In this document: positions 45,030-57,214 of the stretch, piece after piece
How positions within the stretch are numbered: position 1 is the stretch's first letter
Layout: each line of letters begins with the position of its first letter
Origin: Curvularia sp. ZM96
Taxonomy: Eukaryota; Ascomycota; Dothideomycetes; Pleosporales; Pleosporaceae
Length of the DNA stretch: 64,000 bases
NCBI GenBank assembly: GCA_022457065.1
Contig: JAJGBQ010000002.1
Span: 3,224,001 to 3,288,000, forward strand
Reading direction: 5' to 3'
The notes under the pieces: generated by a model
What the model was told of the DNA's origin: nothing
The model's database searches: none
What the model saw: the letters and a program-made list of their open reading frames with translations, nothing else
Translations under genes and position numbers: made by a program

Positions 45030-47453
45030 CTACATGCGAACACGGAGCAGATATCGAAGTTTGACTTGAGCGACATCATAGACGATGTACTCGTTGTACA
45101 TCAAATACGCATTAGGGACCTTGGTTGGACCAGGGGCAGCGGACATATCAGGCTAGGGAGACGGTCAGTATCTGCTCGATAACAAAGTAAGGAGTCATTG
45201 GACGTACCATCATGCACCCTGTTAATGCAGAATTGATACAGCTTGCATCTTTCCATTTCTTTGGGCCGGTCTGGCCCTTGCCCCACGTGCTGTACATGCC
45301 CTGCTTTTGGGCATCCTCGCCAGCAGTGTATGACGAGTCCGTCAGCTCGTACATCGGATCACCCAGCTCAGCTTCGCAAAGAAGGAGAAGGGCTGTTCCG
45401 CCAGAGTTGTATGAGGCGCAGTAGTTGGCTGACTTGGAAGACATGTCGGCAAGGTAGATACCTTTACCGAACATGTACCCAGAAACGGGGGCTTCCGGGG
45501 GTGCGATGCGCAGACCCTGGCTAAGAATACCACCAACTGAACACCAAGTTAGTCTGTGTCACAAATCGCGTGTGCAAAAGAGGTGCTTACAGTTGGTGAC
45601 TCGAGAACCATGCCATAGTAGGCGGCGGTTGCTCTTGATCTGGGAGTACTTGCTCTTCTCGAAGCGGTCAAACTCGCCCTGGCGCTCGATTCGGAAGATG
45701 TCTTGGACTTGGTAACTGACGGCATGCGAATGTCCCTTGGACTTGTTAAGGTAGCGATCAATTTCCACGAATTCCTGGCTCTGGTGGTCCAGAGGCGTCA
45801 TCTCGTTCATGCCGAGACCCTGGAATTGTTTATCAAGCTTGTGAATGCCGCTGTCGTCCTTCAACTGGTTCTTGAGCATAGCAGCAGCCTCCTTCATGTC
45901 CGACAAGCTCTCGAGCAGTTCAATCTCCTTCTTAAGGGCAGTGTTATCTCGAATGGTCGGCGGACGCTGGCGACCAAAATCGTGCGGAATCACGGAAAAA
46001 TAATGATCGGACAAACGTGCTGCTTCTGCTTGTGATGCAGGATCGGTCTTATCCAGCAGCACAGAGAGGTCTTTCAAAGCCTGGAATCCACGAGCAATTG
46101 TTCCCTTACTAAGCTTGCCTAATGGCATCTTGTTAGCATTGTAGTTGAGGGCGCTCAGTGTGGCATCGAAATAATCCTATGTTATATCAGCGTCAAGATC
46201 GCCATGAATGGTTTCGAATGAGTGCAATCTCAGCTCCGACTCATGGACATCTCCGTGCTTACCTGGTTGAAGATGAGCTTCATAAGGTCCTGGGTAGGCG
46301 TATCAAGCGTGCACTCAGCAGTCTCGACAGCCTCTTTCTTTCCATCAGTTGCCATGGCATCGTCCTCGTCCTCGTCTTCAGAATCGGGGTTGTACGAGCG
46401 TTCAACGTATGCGTACTTCCCTGCCTTTGGATCTTCGGCGCGATCAGCCCATTTAAGGCCTGATTTGTCTTTGAACTTCTTTTCAAACGCCTTCATGGCA
46501 TCGTCCAAGGTGCCCGAACCAAGCATTGCGTGGCTCCCACGCTCACCAACGCGTCCCCAGCGGGTCTACGCATTGGAACAAGAGGTTAGTATCTAGTCAC
46601 GTAAAAGGAACTGTACATTCGAGCGTTTCTTACCCAAGTTTTGTAATCAGACCCATGGCCATCAGTAAGAAGCTATATCAGTTAGTTGAGATCTGAGTGC
46701 TTCACAGTCGGGAACACACACCTGAATCTTGTAGTACTTGTCTATGTCAAGGCATAGAGAGTTAGTGTGTCTCACGTAAATTTGGTGTATGCGCATTTCT
46801 TACTGTTGTTGTGACCAGAGTTGGTCTGATTGAGTGATGCGTCGTAGATGGTACCATCCGGGTCGATGTACACTTGATAGTGTGTAAGAGGACACCACTC
46901 GTCGATAGGAACGGATATGGACTTTGATTTTGCATTCTGGCCATCGCCTACTTTGGCGTCTTCCTTGATCTTGGGTCGCTTATCCTGAGACGGTGCTGGG
47001 GGAGTCGTAGAAGCAGTGCGTTTCTTCGAGCCATTCTGATTAGGTGCTGCGGTAGTTGCTGCGGCAGTTGCTGGCGCAGAAGAAAGCAAATACTGTGTAA
47101 CATCTACTTTGGCACCTTTTTCAAATGTCAGTCTGAAGAGCAGCATTCCCAAAGTGTTGCAGCGTACCTTTAGACTCGCACTCGTCGAGCCATTCAAGGG
47201 TGACTACAGGCACGTTATGAGCAGCAGCAGCTTTGACCTTGGTGGAATTGCTCTCATAGTCCTTCTCGGTCGAAATGAGATGGGACGTGTTTGCGGTGAC
47301 GGATGATGCTACGGAAGAACCCAGTGACGTGAGACGCGACTGTAGCGCGGACTGTGATGTTCCGGGGAAGCGTCCCGACGTTGCGATGGAGCACCCGCTG
47401 AGGGGTGGTGCGGCCGGGGGCGCGGCCTTTTGCGCAGCTTTACGAGGAGGCAT
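45030..47453 (-). CDS. Poly(ADP-ribose) polymerase (BRCT-WGR-PRD-catalytic)
   Basis: Nuclear enzyme that attaches ADP-ribose chains from NAD+ at DNA breaks; orthologue class of Aspergillus PrpA. Eight exons (47453-47168, 47115-46804, 46741-46722, 46672-46634, 46565-46263, 46176-45591, 45536-45208, 45152-45030) give 665 aa. All introns are GT-AG and the phases close, including a 20-nt exon 3. BRCT spans about residues 17-100 (PLSGCSIATSGRFPGT...VVTLEWLDECE). WGR is about 150-260, with TRWGRVGERG. The PARP regulatory domain follows (MPLGKLSKGTIARGFQAL). The catalytic H-Y-E triad is complete: LLWHGSRVTN, GKGIYLADMSSKSANYC and NEYIVYD. There are no N-terminal zinc fingers, as usual in filamentous fungi; BRCT takes their place. 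An acidic insert (PDSEDEDEDDAM) follows WGR. Confidence 0.95.
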
Positions 47454-47733
47454 TGGTAGAGATTGAGGATGAGCAGAGGAGTGCAGAGGAGTGCAGTTGA
47501 AGCAGCGGACAGAGCGAGTATTTGAGCATGCTCGCGCACTCCATCAGGCGTCCGCCCAAACAGACCCGGGCGCGTGGTGGGAAGCAGCACCCTTAGGCAT
47601 CAGCCCTGAAGCGGACTAGCCTGCCGTGTCTGCCTGCACGCCGTCGACGCGCTACCACATGATAAAGAAGACCAAAGTAGACACACGTCGTAGTGGTCGC
47701 CTCCAATTTTGTCGTCGCCAACTCACCACAAAA
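47454..47733. promoter_or_regulatory. Compact divergent promoter, PARP and F-box-like genes
   Basis: 280 bp separate the two divergent start codons, so the genes probably share a bidirectional promoter. In-frame upstream ATGs exist before the F-box-like start. Confidence 0.55.
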
Positions 47734-49167
47734 ATGGCATCCCTTCTCACTATCCCACTTGAGTTGCTCGTTGCAATCTCAGCCCTTTTGCCTACTGAGG
47801 ATCTTGGTGCGCTTCGCCTTGTCTGCAAGCAAACGGAGAAGTCCCTCTATGAATGGTTCTCTCAGGAGTTCTTTAGCAAGAAGCAATTCATGCTCACGCA
47901 CCAAAGTCTCCAAGCTCTGGTCGACATTTCCAAGCATGCCGCTTTATCCAAGAAGCTGACACACGTCATCATTGCCACCAACTTGTATGAAGAAACACCA
48001 CTCCGCTTCAGGGACAAAGAAGCGGCTGCTCGATACATCCAGGGACACGAAGATCAAAAGGCATTGCTTTGCACGGGCTTAGATCGTGAGATGCTTACTG
48101 AGGCATTCTCGCGGTTGGAGAATCTCCAGACTGTTGGCATTCGCGACTTCGATGCCAACAACCGGGTCCGTGATGGCAAGAGTTGGTCATCCTGGGGTGC
48201 AACAACAGTTTACCGCGAAACGGGAATTCGATTGACCTTCGCTGAGCGTGGGTCCTATTCCCCTGAAATCAGTACACGCTTCGTGTCCCGCATCTTCTCC
48301 AGCATACTGTATGCTTTGGGCAAAGCCAATCGGCAACCACCCGAGTTTGAGGTGCTGCTTCGTCTGCATGGACTTCTCGACACGGCTTTCATTCTTCCAG
48401 AATTTCTTCTTCCAACGGTTGAGCCAGTCTTGCATAATATGAGCACACTGTTGTTGAGTGTCAGTCTGGCTACGCGCCTGTTGCACACCCACAGCAACGG
48501 TATCTCGGCAGACTCCCATGCTGGCCGTTTACTTCGATATTTTCTTGGAAAAACACCTAACCTGAAGCACCTGCGACTGAACTTTGAGAAGCACTTAGTC
48601 GCTAACAACGAACACTTCCTGGACTGGCTAGGCGAGCCCGTGCCCGCAACAGCGACAAACAACACCTTTCTGAATCCTGCACCAGTCGCACTACCATTAC
48701 TTAAAACGTTGGAGCTAGGCCAGCTGCATGTTCATGCCCCTACCCTTGTTACTCTCATCACCAAGTTCGCGCCGACACTGGAAGCCATCAGCCTTTGGAG
48801 GATAAACCTCCACTCCGTCTTCGTAACGTTCGGTCCTGGTGCCGAAAAAACAAACATCTGGAAAGACTTTTTCGAGACGCTTTCTCAAATTCCGCAACTC
48901 AATCTCAATCACCTCAAGGTCGGCATGCTACAGCAGGATCATTTGTATGTGAACTTCAGGGAAAACGAGGACGGAGAGCTACTGAAGCAGAAAGAACATA
49001 CGGGAAAGAATATGGCCAAGTTTTGGGCAGAGTTGACCGAACAGGTGTTTGTGCAGTATCCGACTCAACGTGCAAGCATCGACAGTGACGAAGAGGATAT
49101 AGCTAATGAGGACATGGATTCCGAGGATGACGAGGATGAGGATGTGATGTCCGAGGATGAAGAGTGA
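47734..49167 (+). CDS. F-box-like domain protein with acidic tail
   Basis: Single exon, 477 aa from ATG at 47734 (context acaaaaATGgc). Two upstream in-frame ATGs (47626, 47659) would add a basic leader and are not preferred. The N-terminus is F-box-like (SLLTIPLELLVAISALLPTEDLGALRLVCK), which would bind Skp1 in an SCF ubiquitin ligase. The middle resembles fungal leucine-rich F-box companions: KTPNLKHLRLNF, LPLLKTLELGQLHV and APTLEAISLWRINL. The last 30 residues are almost all Asp/Glu/Ser with EDEDVMSEDEE. The substrate is unknown. It shares a 280-bp divergent promoter with PARP. Confidence 0.82.
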   Translation: MASLLTIPLELLVAISALLPTEDLGALRLVCKQTEKSLYEWFSQEFFSKKQFMLTHQSLQALVDISKHAALSKKLTHVIIATNLYEETPLRFRDKEAAARYIQGHEDQKALLCTGLDREMLTEAFSRLENLQTVGIRDFDANNRVRDGKSWSSWGATTVYRETGIRLTFAERGSYSPEISTRFVSRIFSSILYALGKANRQPPEFEVLLRLHGLLDTAFILPEFLLPTVEPVLHNMSTLLLSVSLATRLLHTHSNGISADSHAGRLLRYFLGKTPNLKHLRLNFEKHLVANNEHFLDWLGEPVPATATNNTFLNPAPVALPLLKTLELGQLHVHAPTLVTLITKFAPTLEAISLWRINLHSVFVTFGPGAEKTNIWKDFFETLSQIPQLNLNHLKVGMLQQDHLYVNFRENEDGELLKQKEHTGKNMAKFWAELTEQVFVQYPTQRASIDSDEEDIANEDMDSEDDEDEDVMSEDEE

Positions 49168-50831
49168 TTCAGTTCAGAATCATATCCAAGTTTTGTGTTG
49201 GTTAGGGTAAATGTGTTTGATGTGGCAACTATATGGCTTTTCACGAGGCTTCACTTCGAGTGAACCCAAAGACCACAATACTGTTAATGAATTTCAAATG
49301 ACGATCTTTGACTACATAGGGACTTTTCGCTCAATTCCGCTTTGCTATACCGATGAACAGCGATGTTAAGGGTGTTGTTGATATTGAATGTATTGAGTGT
49401 AATGTCTACCCGGCATACCAAAGATGTTTGGCGTAATGTCTCTATGGAATACCACAAAATGTTCGGCGTAATGCCCACCGCTTTGCCGTTGACGTCCCAC
49501 ACGTTCCGACCGCCCATGCCAAACAACTCAGAAAGGTTCTTGGATTTATTAGGTACAGTGGAATCGGTAGCCCTCTAGCTGGAGTCACGATTACCATCAA
49601 GACGAAGGATGCATTTGTTGCCGGAACGCTGGGTGAGGCTGCGAGACTCAGACTCTGCAAGAAGAACCGCGCTCGTCCTAAGAAGCAGCTCAACACCGAA
49701 GAGCACGCCTCCGACGATGGCGAAAGTCCCCGTGGGTTTGCCCGACTCGTCATGTATCCATGATTGGTGATAATGACTGTGCGTCGGTTTCCGAAGCCGA
49801 GCACGATGTCGACACAGTAAACAATACACGTATGTGGCAACTGTAGTACTTTCACAAGCAGTGGTTTAACTAGAATCCGGGTTGATTTTGTAGACGGCCA
49901 TTTTCCGGCTTCACCAGTTGTGGGAGAGTCTGCGTATGGGGACAGGACGAGTAACTTGGAATTAATTACCACACCTCCGCCATAGCATCACTACTCGAAA
50001 TGCAAGAATATGAAGAAAGAGGTACAGATGTTACTCTGAGTCTGACCTGAACGAGCTCGGGCTTGCAGGGTGTGTTACAAGAGTCGCTCTCGTAAGATGC
50101 AAGGGTGTTGACCGCCTTCACGTTGCTGCTTGATTCTCTTCTCGTCCCATCAACGAGCACATCTTCGGCTACTTCGCTACGCAAATTACCATCATTGGAC
50201 AGATCTTGTCAGCGACTCGTATGGTTTATGCCACTTTGCTGCCCCCAACGGTGCAAAGGCGACAGCAAGGCGTAGGTGGCACCGGTCAAGCCAGTGGCCA
50301 ATCAGTGGTGGGCCCTTCAGGCCGCTATATGGCAATCCCTCTTCTCCTGCTGGATTGACCCGAAACCGGCGCCCCTTGTCTCGTGTCACCTATCAAGCGT
50401 TGTTCAGCATCATGTTGGCGTCCAGCTGAACTGCGAATATCACATGGACACGATGTCGCACGGAACAAGCGTAGGTAAGGGGGAGTGTGGGCGCGGGGTC
50501 AGGTAGCGACCGCCTGATGAGAAGGGCAGGCAGACTATCTCTCACCACCACCACTCAATCCCGCCCCCATCAACGCATTCATCGCGGAGTCAAGCCAGTG
50601 TCAGCATTATATGCGATCGAGACGAATATGACGGAACTAGAGTCGTTTTGAGCATCTCCAAAACAAAAACCGGTGGTGCTGCACGGATTACTGACCGGAT
50701 CTTGGCGCCTGCACGGATTCGGGGGCTTCACCGGTGAGGAGCTTGTCAGGACTAATAGAGCGGCCGCGCCTCCACCGAAGCTTCAAGTTTCGCATTCGCA
50801 GTGTTTCTGCAGGTCAGAAAAAGGTCCAATC
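49168..50831. other. Gene-free stretch with a short imperfect repeat
   Basis: 1.66 kb. Two near-copies of a 15-bp unit (atgttTGGCGTAATG and atgttCGGCGTAATG, about 49424-49475) occur. A 176-codon minus frame at 49442-49972 has no recognisable motif, and I do not call it. The right 250 bp is the M24 gene promoter. Confidence 0.45.
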
Positions 50832-53602
50832 ATGCAGGTCCTGGATGCGACGACTCTTGCCGAACGCCTGGCGGGCGAAGACAAAGACTACTGTCTGCGC
50901 CTCGAGAGCGACATGCCCTTTGAGAAGTACCCGGGTGAGTACTGCGGCTTCTCGACTTGCGCGTCACACTAATCTTGCGCAGCCAAACAACATGCGCGCC
51001 GAGTGCAAGAAAAGATGGGCATCGAGCATGGCTTGATCTATCTTCCCGGCCAACCCGCAAGGAATAATGAAGATAGCGACATGCCTGCGCCCTTTCGTCA
51101 GCGACGATACTTTTACTACTTGAGCGGGTGCGTTGCGCCCAAACTTTCGATTGTTCGATTGAGCGCCTACTGATGATGGGAAGATGTAATGAACCAAACT
51201 GCCATCTGGTCTACGACGTCCGACGCGATCTCCTTAGTTTATTTATTCCGCGCATTAATCCTAAGCGCGTCATCTGGAACGGCCGTGGCTCCACTCGAGC
51301 AGAGGCACTCGCCAAGTATGACGTTGACCAGGTTTTCTATTCAGATGAGCTGCAGTATGTAGTCCAAGGTTGGGCTCACGGTAATGGCCACGCCGGAATC
51401 TACGTCTTGCATCCGTCTTCGCGGGTACCGTGCTGTGACAATCTCGTACCTCGCACAGACTTCCATTCCCTTCAGCCAGCCATGAACCGGTGTCGCATGA
51501 TAAAGGATAGCCATGAGATCGGCCTCATCCGAAAAGCGAACGACATTAGCTCCCAGGCGCATGAAAAGGTGCTTGAGAACATTCTCAGTTTCAACAACGA
51601 AGCACAAGTCGAAGGTATCTTCATGGACGTATGCATATCACATCAAGCCAAACAGCAAGCCTATAATCCCATCGCCGCATCCGGACCAAATGCAGGTACT
51701 TTGCATTATGATGCAAACAATGAGAGCTTGAAAGGCCGCCAGCTGATGTGCTTGGACGCTGGCTGCGAGTATGAACTGTATGCTAGCGACATTACGCGTA
51801 CCTTCCCACTTTCTGCTTCCTGGCCCAGCAAACAAGCTGAAAACATTTACAAGCTAGTCGAGCGCATGCAAGAGAAGTGTATCGAGAGGCTAGCTCCGGG
51901 TGTTAGGTATCTAGACCTGCACATTCTTGCGCATCAAATTGCGATCGATGGGCTCTTGCAGCTTGGTATCCTGCACAACGGAACAAAAGAAGAAATCTAC
52001 AAAGCTGGAACCAGTAGGGCCTTCTTTCCTCATGGCTTGGGACACCACGTTGGCTTGGAAGTCCATGACCCGAGCCAGGCGGAACTGATGAGCGTCCGAA
52101 GAGGCAAACTGATACAACAACAAGTTAGTTGAAAAGTGCCGCGTATGTTGGCAGCTGCTGATACCTCATAGACCCCTTCACTGTACCCGGAGAACTTTCA
52201 CGCCCCTGTTTACAATTCCGAGACCTGTCGCGCGCCAGCTGATCCTTACAGTAGCCATCTTGAGGAAGGCATGGTCGTGACTGTCGAGCCTGGCATCTAC
52301 TTTTCCATCTACGCCTTGCAAAACTTCTATCTCCCATCTCCAGTTCATTCCAAATTCATCAACGTTCAGGTACTGAAACGATACTTACCGGTTGGAGGAG
52401 TTCGCATCGAAGATGATATCCTGATCACTGCCAGGGGCTACGAGAACCTTACCACGGCTCCCAAAGGTGAGGCGATGCTTCACATCATCAGACAGGGAAA
52501 GTCAAACGGACCAAAGCTGCTGGATCGAAGAACGCCGCCGTCACGTAGACAGAGCAATGAAGCAGAAGTACCACTTCTACGCGCACCAGGAATCCCGAAG
52601 GGAATGCCACAACCCATTCCAAAGCCCCTCACTCGAGCTTCAACCTTGCCTGCCAAGCTCAGGCATCAACAGGACGTAGACTTTGAACCTTCTCCAGGAC
52701 CGTCACTCTACTCCCACTTTGCACGCTCCATGACTACAGAGGAAAGAATTGAGCAATGGCGGGAAAAGCGTAACACGAAGCCGGCAACATCACCCTTTCC
52801 AGAAAGCATTAGGAAGATAAGACCGGTCTGCGGCGATCCAAGTTCTGGTACACAGCACATCTATATGGGCGATGCTTCGACTATCGGTTCACAACCACGA
52901 ACGAAACCAGGTGATGAGGGCTCGTCTGCATGCAAGAACTGTGTCATTCTCGTTCAAACACTGGATCGATTAAGGCAAAACCTTACGTCGTCAACTCAGA
53001 GTTCACCTGTGCCAGTGGCAGCGGCCACATCCAAGGACAGTGCAAAAATCCGTACTGGGGAAACCGGGCGCGAAGAAGCCACTGGACCAACATCACACAA
53101 AGAAAAGGTCTCAGCTAGTGTATCAACAAGCAGCTCTAATCATCAGGAAAAGCAAAGAGTGTCTTGTTCGCCACAGCCCGCCCATTTAAACATGAGTTCC
53201 ACTCAAACGAAAATGCCGTTGCTCACACGACGTGGATCTCCGCTGCAAGATGACACTCATACTTCGGGAAAACAGCCTACTCCATCCTCTCCTCCCCAAG
53301 ACCATTCGACCACATACATCAAACCCGGGTCGCCGACGGTGGCGTCACCCTCTTCTCTACCAATAAACAGATCTCCGGAACCTAGTCTAGTGGCTTCTTT
53401 GCAAATAATAGAGGCTCTACAAAAAAAGGTAGAGGAGCTGCAGCTAGGTGTGAGTAATCTCGAGGAGCGCAGTCGAAGCACGACAAAGCACACAGAGCCT
53501 GCACAAATCACTATTATGCCACCAATAAGAAGAGACAGCTTCCCTTCAACCCCCATCCTCATACAACCCCGGTGCTTTTTAGCGGATAGCGAATCTAGAT
53601 AA
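50832..53602 (+). CDS. Xaa-Pro aminopeptidase/prolidase (M24B) with long unusual C-terminal extension
   Basis: Metallopeptidase releasing N-terminal residues before proline, probably cytosolic. Exons 50832-50934, 50983-51127, 51184-52123 and 52172-53602 give 872 aa; the three introns of 48, 56 and 48 nt close the phase. The pita-bread fold shows its five metal ligands: two Asp in [18 protein letters not shown], His in [18 protein letters not shown], Glu in [10 protein letters not shown] and Glu in [13 protein letters not shown]. The catalytic domain ends near residue 510 with [20 protein letters not shown], where relatives normally stop. Here the frame runs on for about 360 residues. This tail is Ser/Pro/Thr-rich, holds [17 protein letters not shown] and [14 protein letters not shown], and has a short coiled-coil-like segment ([20 protein letters not shown]). 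I know no function for the tail. Confidence 0.9.
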
Positions 53603-54720
53603 TCTTCATTTTGGCCTTTAACATACATCACGTTGGCGACAAGGACGGCTTTCTGCTTGTGTTTAGCGGCATAGTTTGGGAGGACTAGGTGTTATACTCC
53701 CTTTTTCTACATTAGCAAACAATACGTTTTTGATACTTTCTCGTGTTCTTTCTTAGCACAAGCAATATAACTTTTAATCACCTATCGGCTGTCTCGTATT
53801 TCTCCGTTCCTTCTATTCGTTTTGGATGTCCACGCGTACTTCATCTAATTCTCGTTTCCAAAATTCAACTCAAGGCTCTGGTTTTCAACAAAGTTTATAG
53901 ATATGGGGATGTGGGGAGTACCAGGATCCCACCTGCATTGCATCGCATGATCGACATGAGCATCTCTTAACATCCTCGATAGCCACGACCACAGTCTTGG
54001 ATCAGAAGGAAGTTAAAGGTAAATAGGAACATTTGATTCTTAGGTTCTGAAAAAAGTCGCGACTTAAAAGTGAGAAAAGGCAAGAGGTATTCGACACAGT
54101 ATTCCTAGCACACCAGCACCTCTCCCATTCCGAAAAACCTGCTGAAGTGGTAAACGAACCTTACAATTCGGACCTTCTCCTCTTCTCACCCGAGTACTCA
54201 TTTCCAATCCCTCTTGCGCCCAATTAAATCCCCTCTATTTCTTCCATGCATAAACTCAAATTCCCCTTCTTGTATTCCACGCACGCCACACGCCTATAAG
54301 TTTGCTTTTGCTCCGTCCCCAAAATGCAGTGTAACCCACCCGCACCACACTAACCTACACACAAAGGGCGCCACAGTCTACGTTAACCTTACCCCGAGTA
54401 GATTTATACCCGGGCTAACGTAGTAAAAGCCGCTGTGATCGTCCCTAGTCTAATGCACGACACGTCGGCCTTGGCTAGATAAAAGATAGCCGGTTGCAGT
54501 CAGCCGTCTTGTGAATGCGCTGGGGGATCTGCATGCCGATCTGACAGGCGTGTGTAACGAGGGAAAAGTATATATGCTTGTACGTATGTCCTTGTCTTAA
54601 AAAAAACCCTAATTTCACTCGTGTTGGTTCTTTTCCCTCGCTGTGCGTACGTGGGTGCTGAAGAGAAAGGTTGAGAAAGACAAGACAAGAGGGAGAGATA
54701 AGAAGAGGGTGCTACACAAG
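53603..54720. other. Gene-free stretch
   Basis: 1.1 kb between same-strand genes. T-rich 3' flank, then a pyrimidine-rich region. TATATATG at about 54570 lies 150 bp before the serine hydrolase start. Confidence 0.5.
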
Positions 54721-56736
54721 ATGCGGGGTTTCGTTGTACTACTCGCAGGCTACTACGTTTTCGCCCTCGCAGCAAGCGCATGCGTGCCCGACTTGCCTCG
54801 AAACTTAATCTACGAAAAAGCGGTGCTAGAACATGAAGCTGTGGTACAGGCATTGCAAGATGTACAGCAGTATCTTTCTGAAAAATATACCAACGGCACG
54901 ACGCGCGATGGACTGAGTGTCGCAATTGTACGTCTTTTATCTTTGCTCCTGTGCTAAACTACTTTACCACTCAGTTTAGTTTTTTCAATTACCGGAATAC
55001 TTGGTGAAAGGCAACTGATAAGACACCTAGGTCCACGCATCCAGTCCAGACCCTATCTACACGTTCAACAACGGGACCCTCAAGTTCAACGACACGACTC
55101 CTTATCCGGGCAACATTATAACCAGCGACTCCATTTTCCGCATCAATTCCATTACCAAAACCCTCGCCGTGACATCTGCACTCGTGCTCGAGCAAAAGCT
55201 CCGACAGACGACGCCGGAAGGGATTTCAGTGCTAACCCTCGATGCGCCCGTGAGACGCCTCCTACCGTCTTTTGCGCTGCAGCCACAAGACTGGGCGGAT
55301 GGCGGCAGCGACATCACGCTGCGCATGCTGGCGAGCCACACCGCTGGCATTCCACGCGAGAGCTTCAGCACAAATTTCAATATGCTATTGGGGGCGAGCA
55401 AAGCTGATGCGGCTACGATTGGGGCGAGCTGGGCGGGACAGAGTGCGGAGGCGCTGATTGAGGGAATTGCGAGGAAAGGGTTAATGTTTCCACCGGGACA
55501 GAGAGCTGCGTGTAAGGGATGCCTGGAGCAACTGTGATTTTTAGTATTGGTTTGTTAATGCTGGGCAGATTCGAATGCTGGGATAGGGCTTCTCGGTGGT
55601 GAGTTTGGCGTTTTCGCACTTTGGCAAAGTGTATTTGGCAAGAAACTGACTTACCCATTCTAGCTGCGGTGGCTGCGTACTACGGTAACGTCACAGGTTC
55701 CGACTTGCCATGGTCTGATCTTGCTACGCAGGAGATACTCGAACCGCTCAACATGACACATAGCTTCTTTGGCACAGTTCCGCACCATCTCATGCCGCAC
55801 CTCAGTATCCCAGGTGGCGAAAACTGGGCAGATCTGATTGTCGGCGAAGGATATGATCCAGCAGCAGGCATGTGGAGTTCGGTCAATGATCTAGCCAGCT
55901 ATCTGTATAAGATCTGGCTCGCGCCTGAGCCGGAACTCATTACAAAATTCCAGCGCAGAGATGTGATGAGACCGAGTATCAGTATACCAGACAGTGTGCA
56001 ACAAACAGGGCCAGGCTGGGAAATAGGCCTTCGGTATATACCGACAAACGACAACACTAGTTCCACACCTGAAATTCTCAAACAGTACAGCGTCTTTGGT
56101 AAGCCAGGTGGTGGGGGAGGTTGGAGGAGCTGGATTGACAATGTACCAAACTTGGGCTATGGTGTCGTCATTCTGGCACAGCAGTCCGGTCTCAAAAACT
56201 ACCAAGGCATAAACCCAGCGGCGGTACAGGAAGATATGCATTCAATCCTTCTTCCTGCTTTCGCAAAAGCCCTCAGTGATAGAGTCAGAGACCAGTATGC
56301 AGGAAGATACACGGTCAGCAAGGACGAAGGTTTGATTACCGACCAGGTTGACACTGCCAAAAACAAGACTGTGACATATGCACAGCTGGATGTTCAAGAC
56401 CAGATTCTGCATCTCAGGAACCTAGTCGTGGATGGAAAGTCTGTCTTGGAAGCCATAGACCGTCTTTTCTGGACGGCTGACGCGCAGCCTGTGTTTTTCT
56501 CCACGCCCCACGGTGCGGTTCTGGAGCCAGCAGATGGTGCGGCGGAGACAGCGCAGTTTGGTCCCACCGCCCAAGTCTGGCGAATGTCGCTCCCGGGAGA
56601 CCAGTGCAACTGGCAGGATTTTGATGGCGTTCAGGACAATAACGGGTGGCCCTTGACCAAGGTTGTGACGGTGACAGAAGGGGATAGAGTGGAGCTGCAT
56701 TATCCTCCGTTCAACGTTGTGACAGCTCGAGTATAG
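54721..56736 (+). CDS. Secreted beta-lactamase-family serine hydrolase
   Basis: Penicillin-binding-protein-fold hydrolase of the large fungal beta-lactamase-related group; natural substrates are mostly unknown. Exons 54721-54927, 55031-55511, 55569-55598 (only 30 nt) and 55664-56736 give 596 aa. All splice sites are GT-AG and phases close, which rebuilds the motif RAAYSNAGIGLLGAAVAAYY over introns 2 and 3. A signal peptide (MRGFVVLLAGYYVFALAASA) is followed by SITK (the SxxK nucleophile and base) in FRINSITKTLAV and YSN as the YxN motif. Gly-rich KPGGGGGW may serve as the third motif. Many NxT/NxS sites suggest glycosylation. A C-terminal beta-rich domain of about 170 residues follows, as in related secreted proteins. 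Confidence 0.9.
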
Positions 56737-57214
56737 GCACTTGAAACACACTAGCGGGTCACACGACAATTTTTGCTTTTCTGAGCTGGGTGCAGTGACT
56801 CTTGCTGCATACAGAGTACACGATAAGAAGAGCCATTCAAGGATATGAAGGTTATCCCGGTGAATCCATCTTGGCATGGCATCATTTGTTGTACAAATGT
56901 GAAGGTTGGCGATGGCATGCAGACCTACGTTAGCCCAGCGATGGCCTGGTCATTCGCTGACCGGAAACAAACGACCATCATTCAAATCTCGATAACCCAA
57001 AAAGATTGTACTTCTGGACACCACGCGACCGACAAACGAACATGACAAAATGCTTTTGCAGATGGTGATACCTACGCGACAACGTTAGCGAGATGCGGCT
57101 GTTAGTAGGGGCGACAATAGTCGATCGCCCCCGCATTGGATTTTCGCCTTTCAAAACCAGCTTGCGCACGGCTTTCGAATCCTACCAAAATCGCAACACA
57201 CACAAGCTTCGTAA
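56737..57214. other. Intergenic region
   Basis: 478 bp between same-direction genes. Nothing recognisable. Confidence 0.5.

Noticed and set aside
49442..49972. 176-codon minus-strand frame
   Set aside because: Starts well but has no family signature, and the overlapping frame on the same strand looks equally protein-like. Not enough to call a gene.
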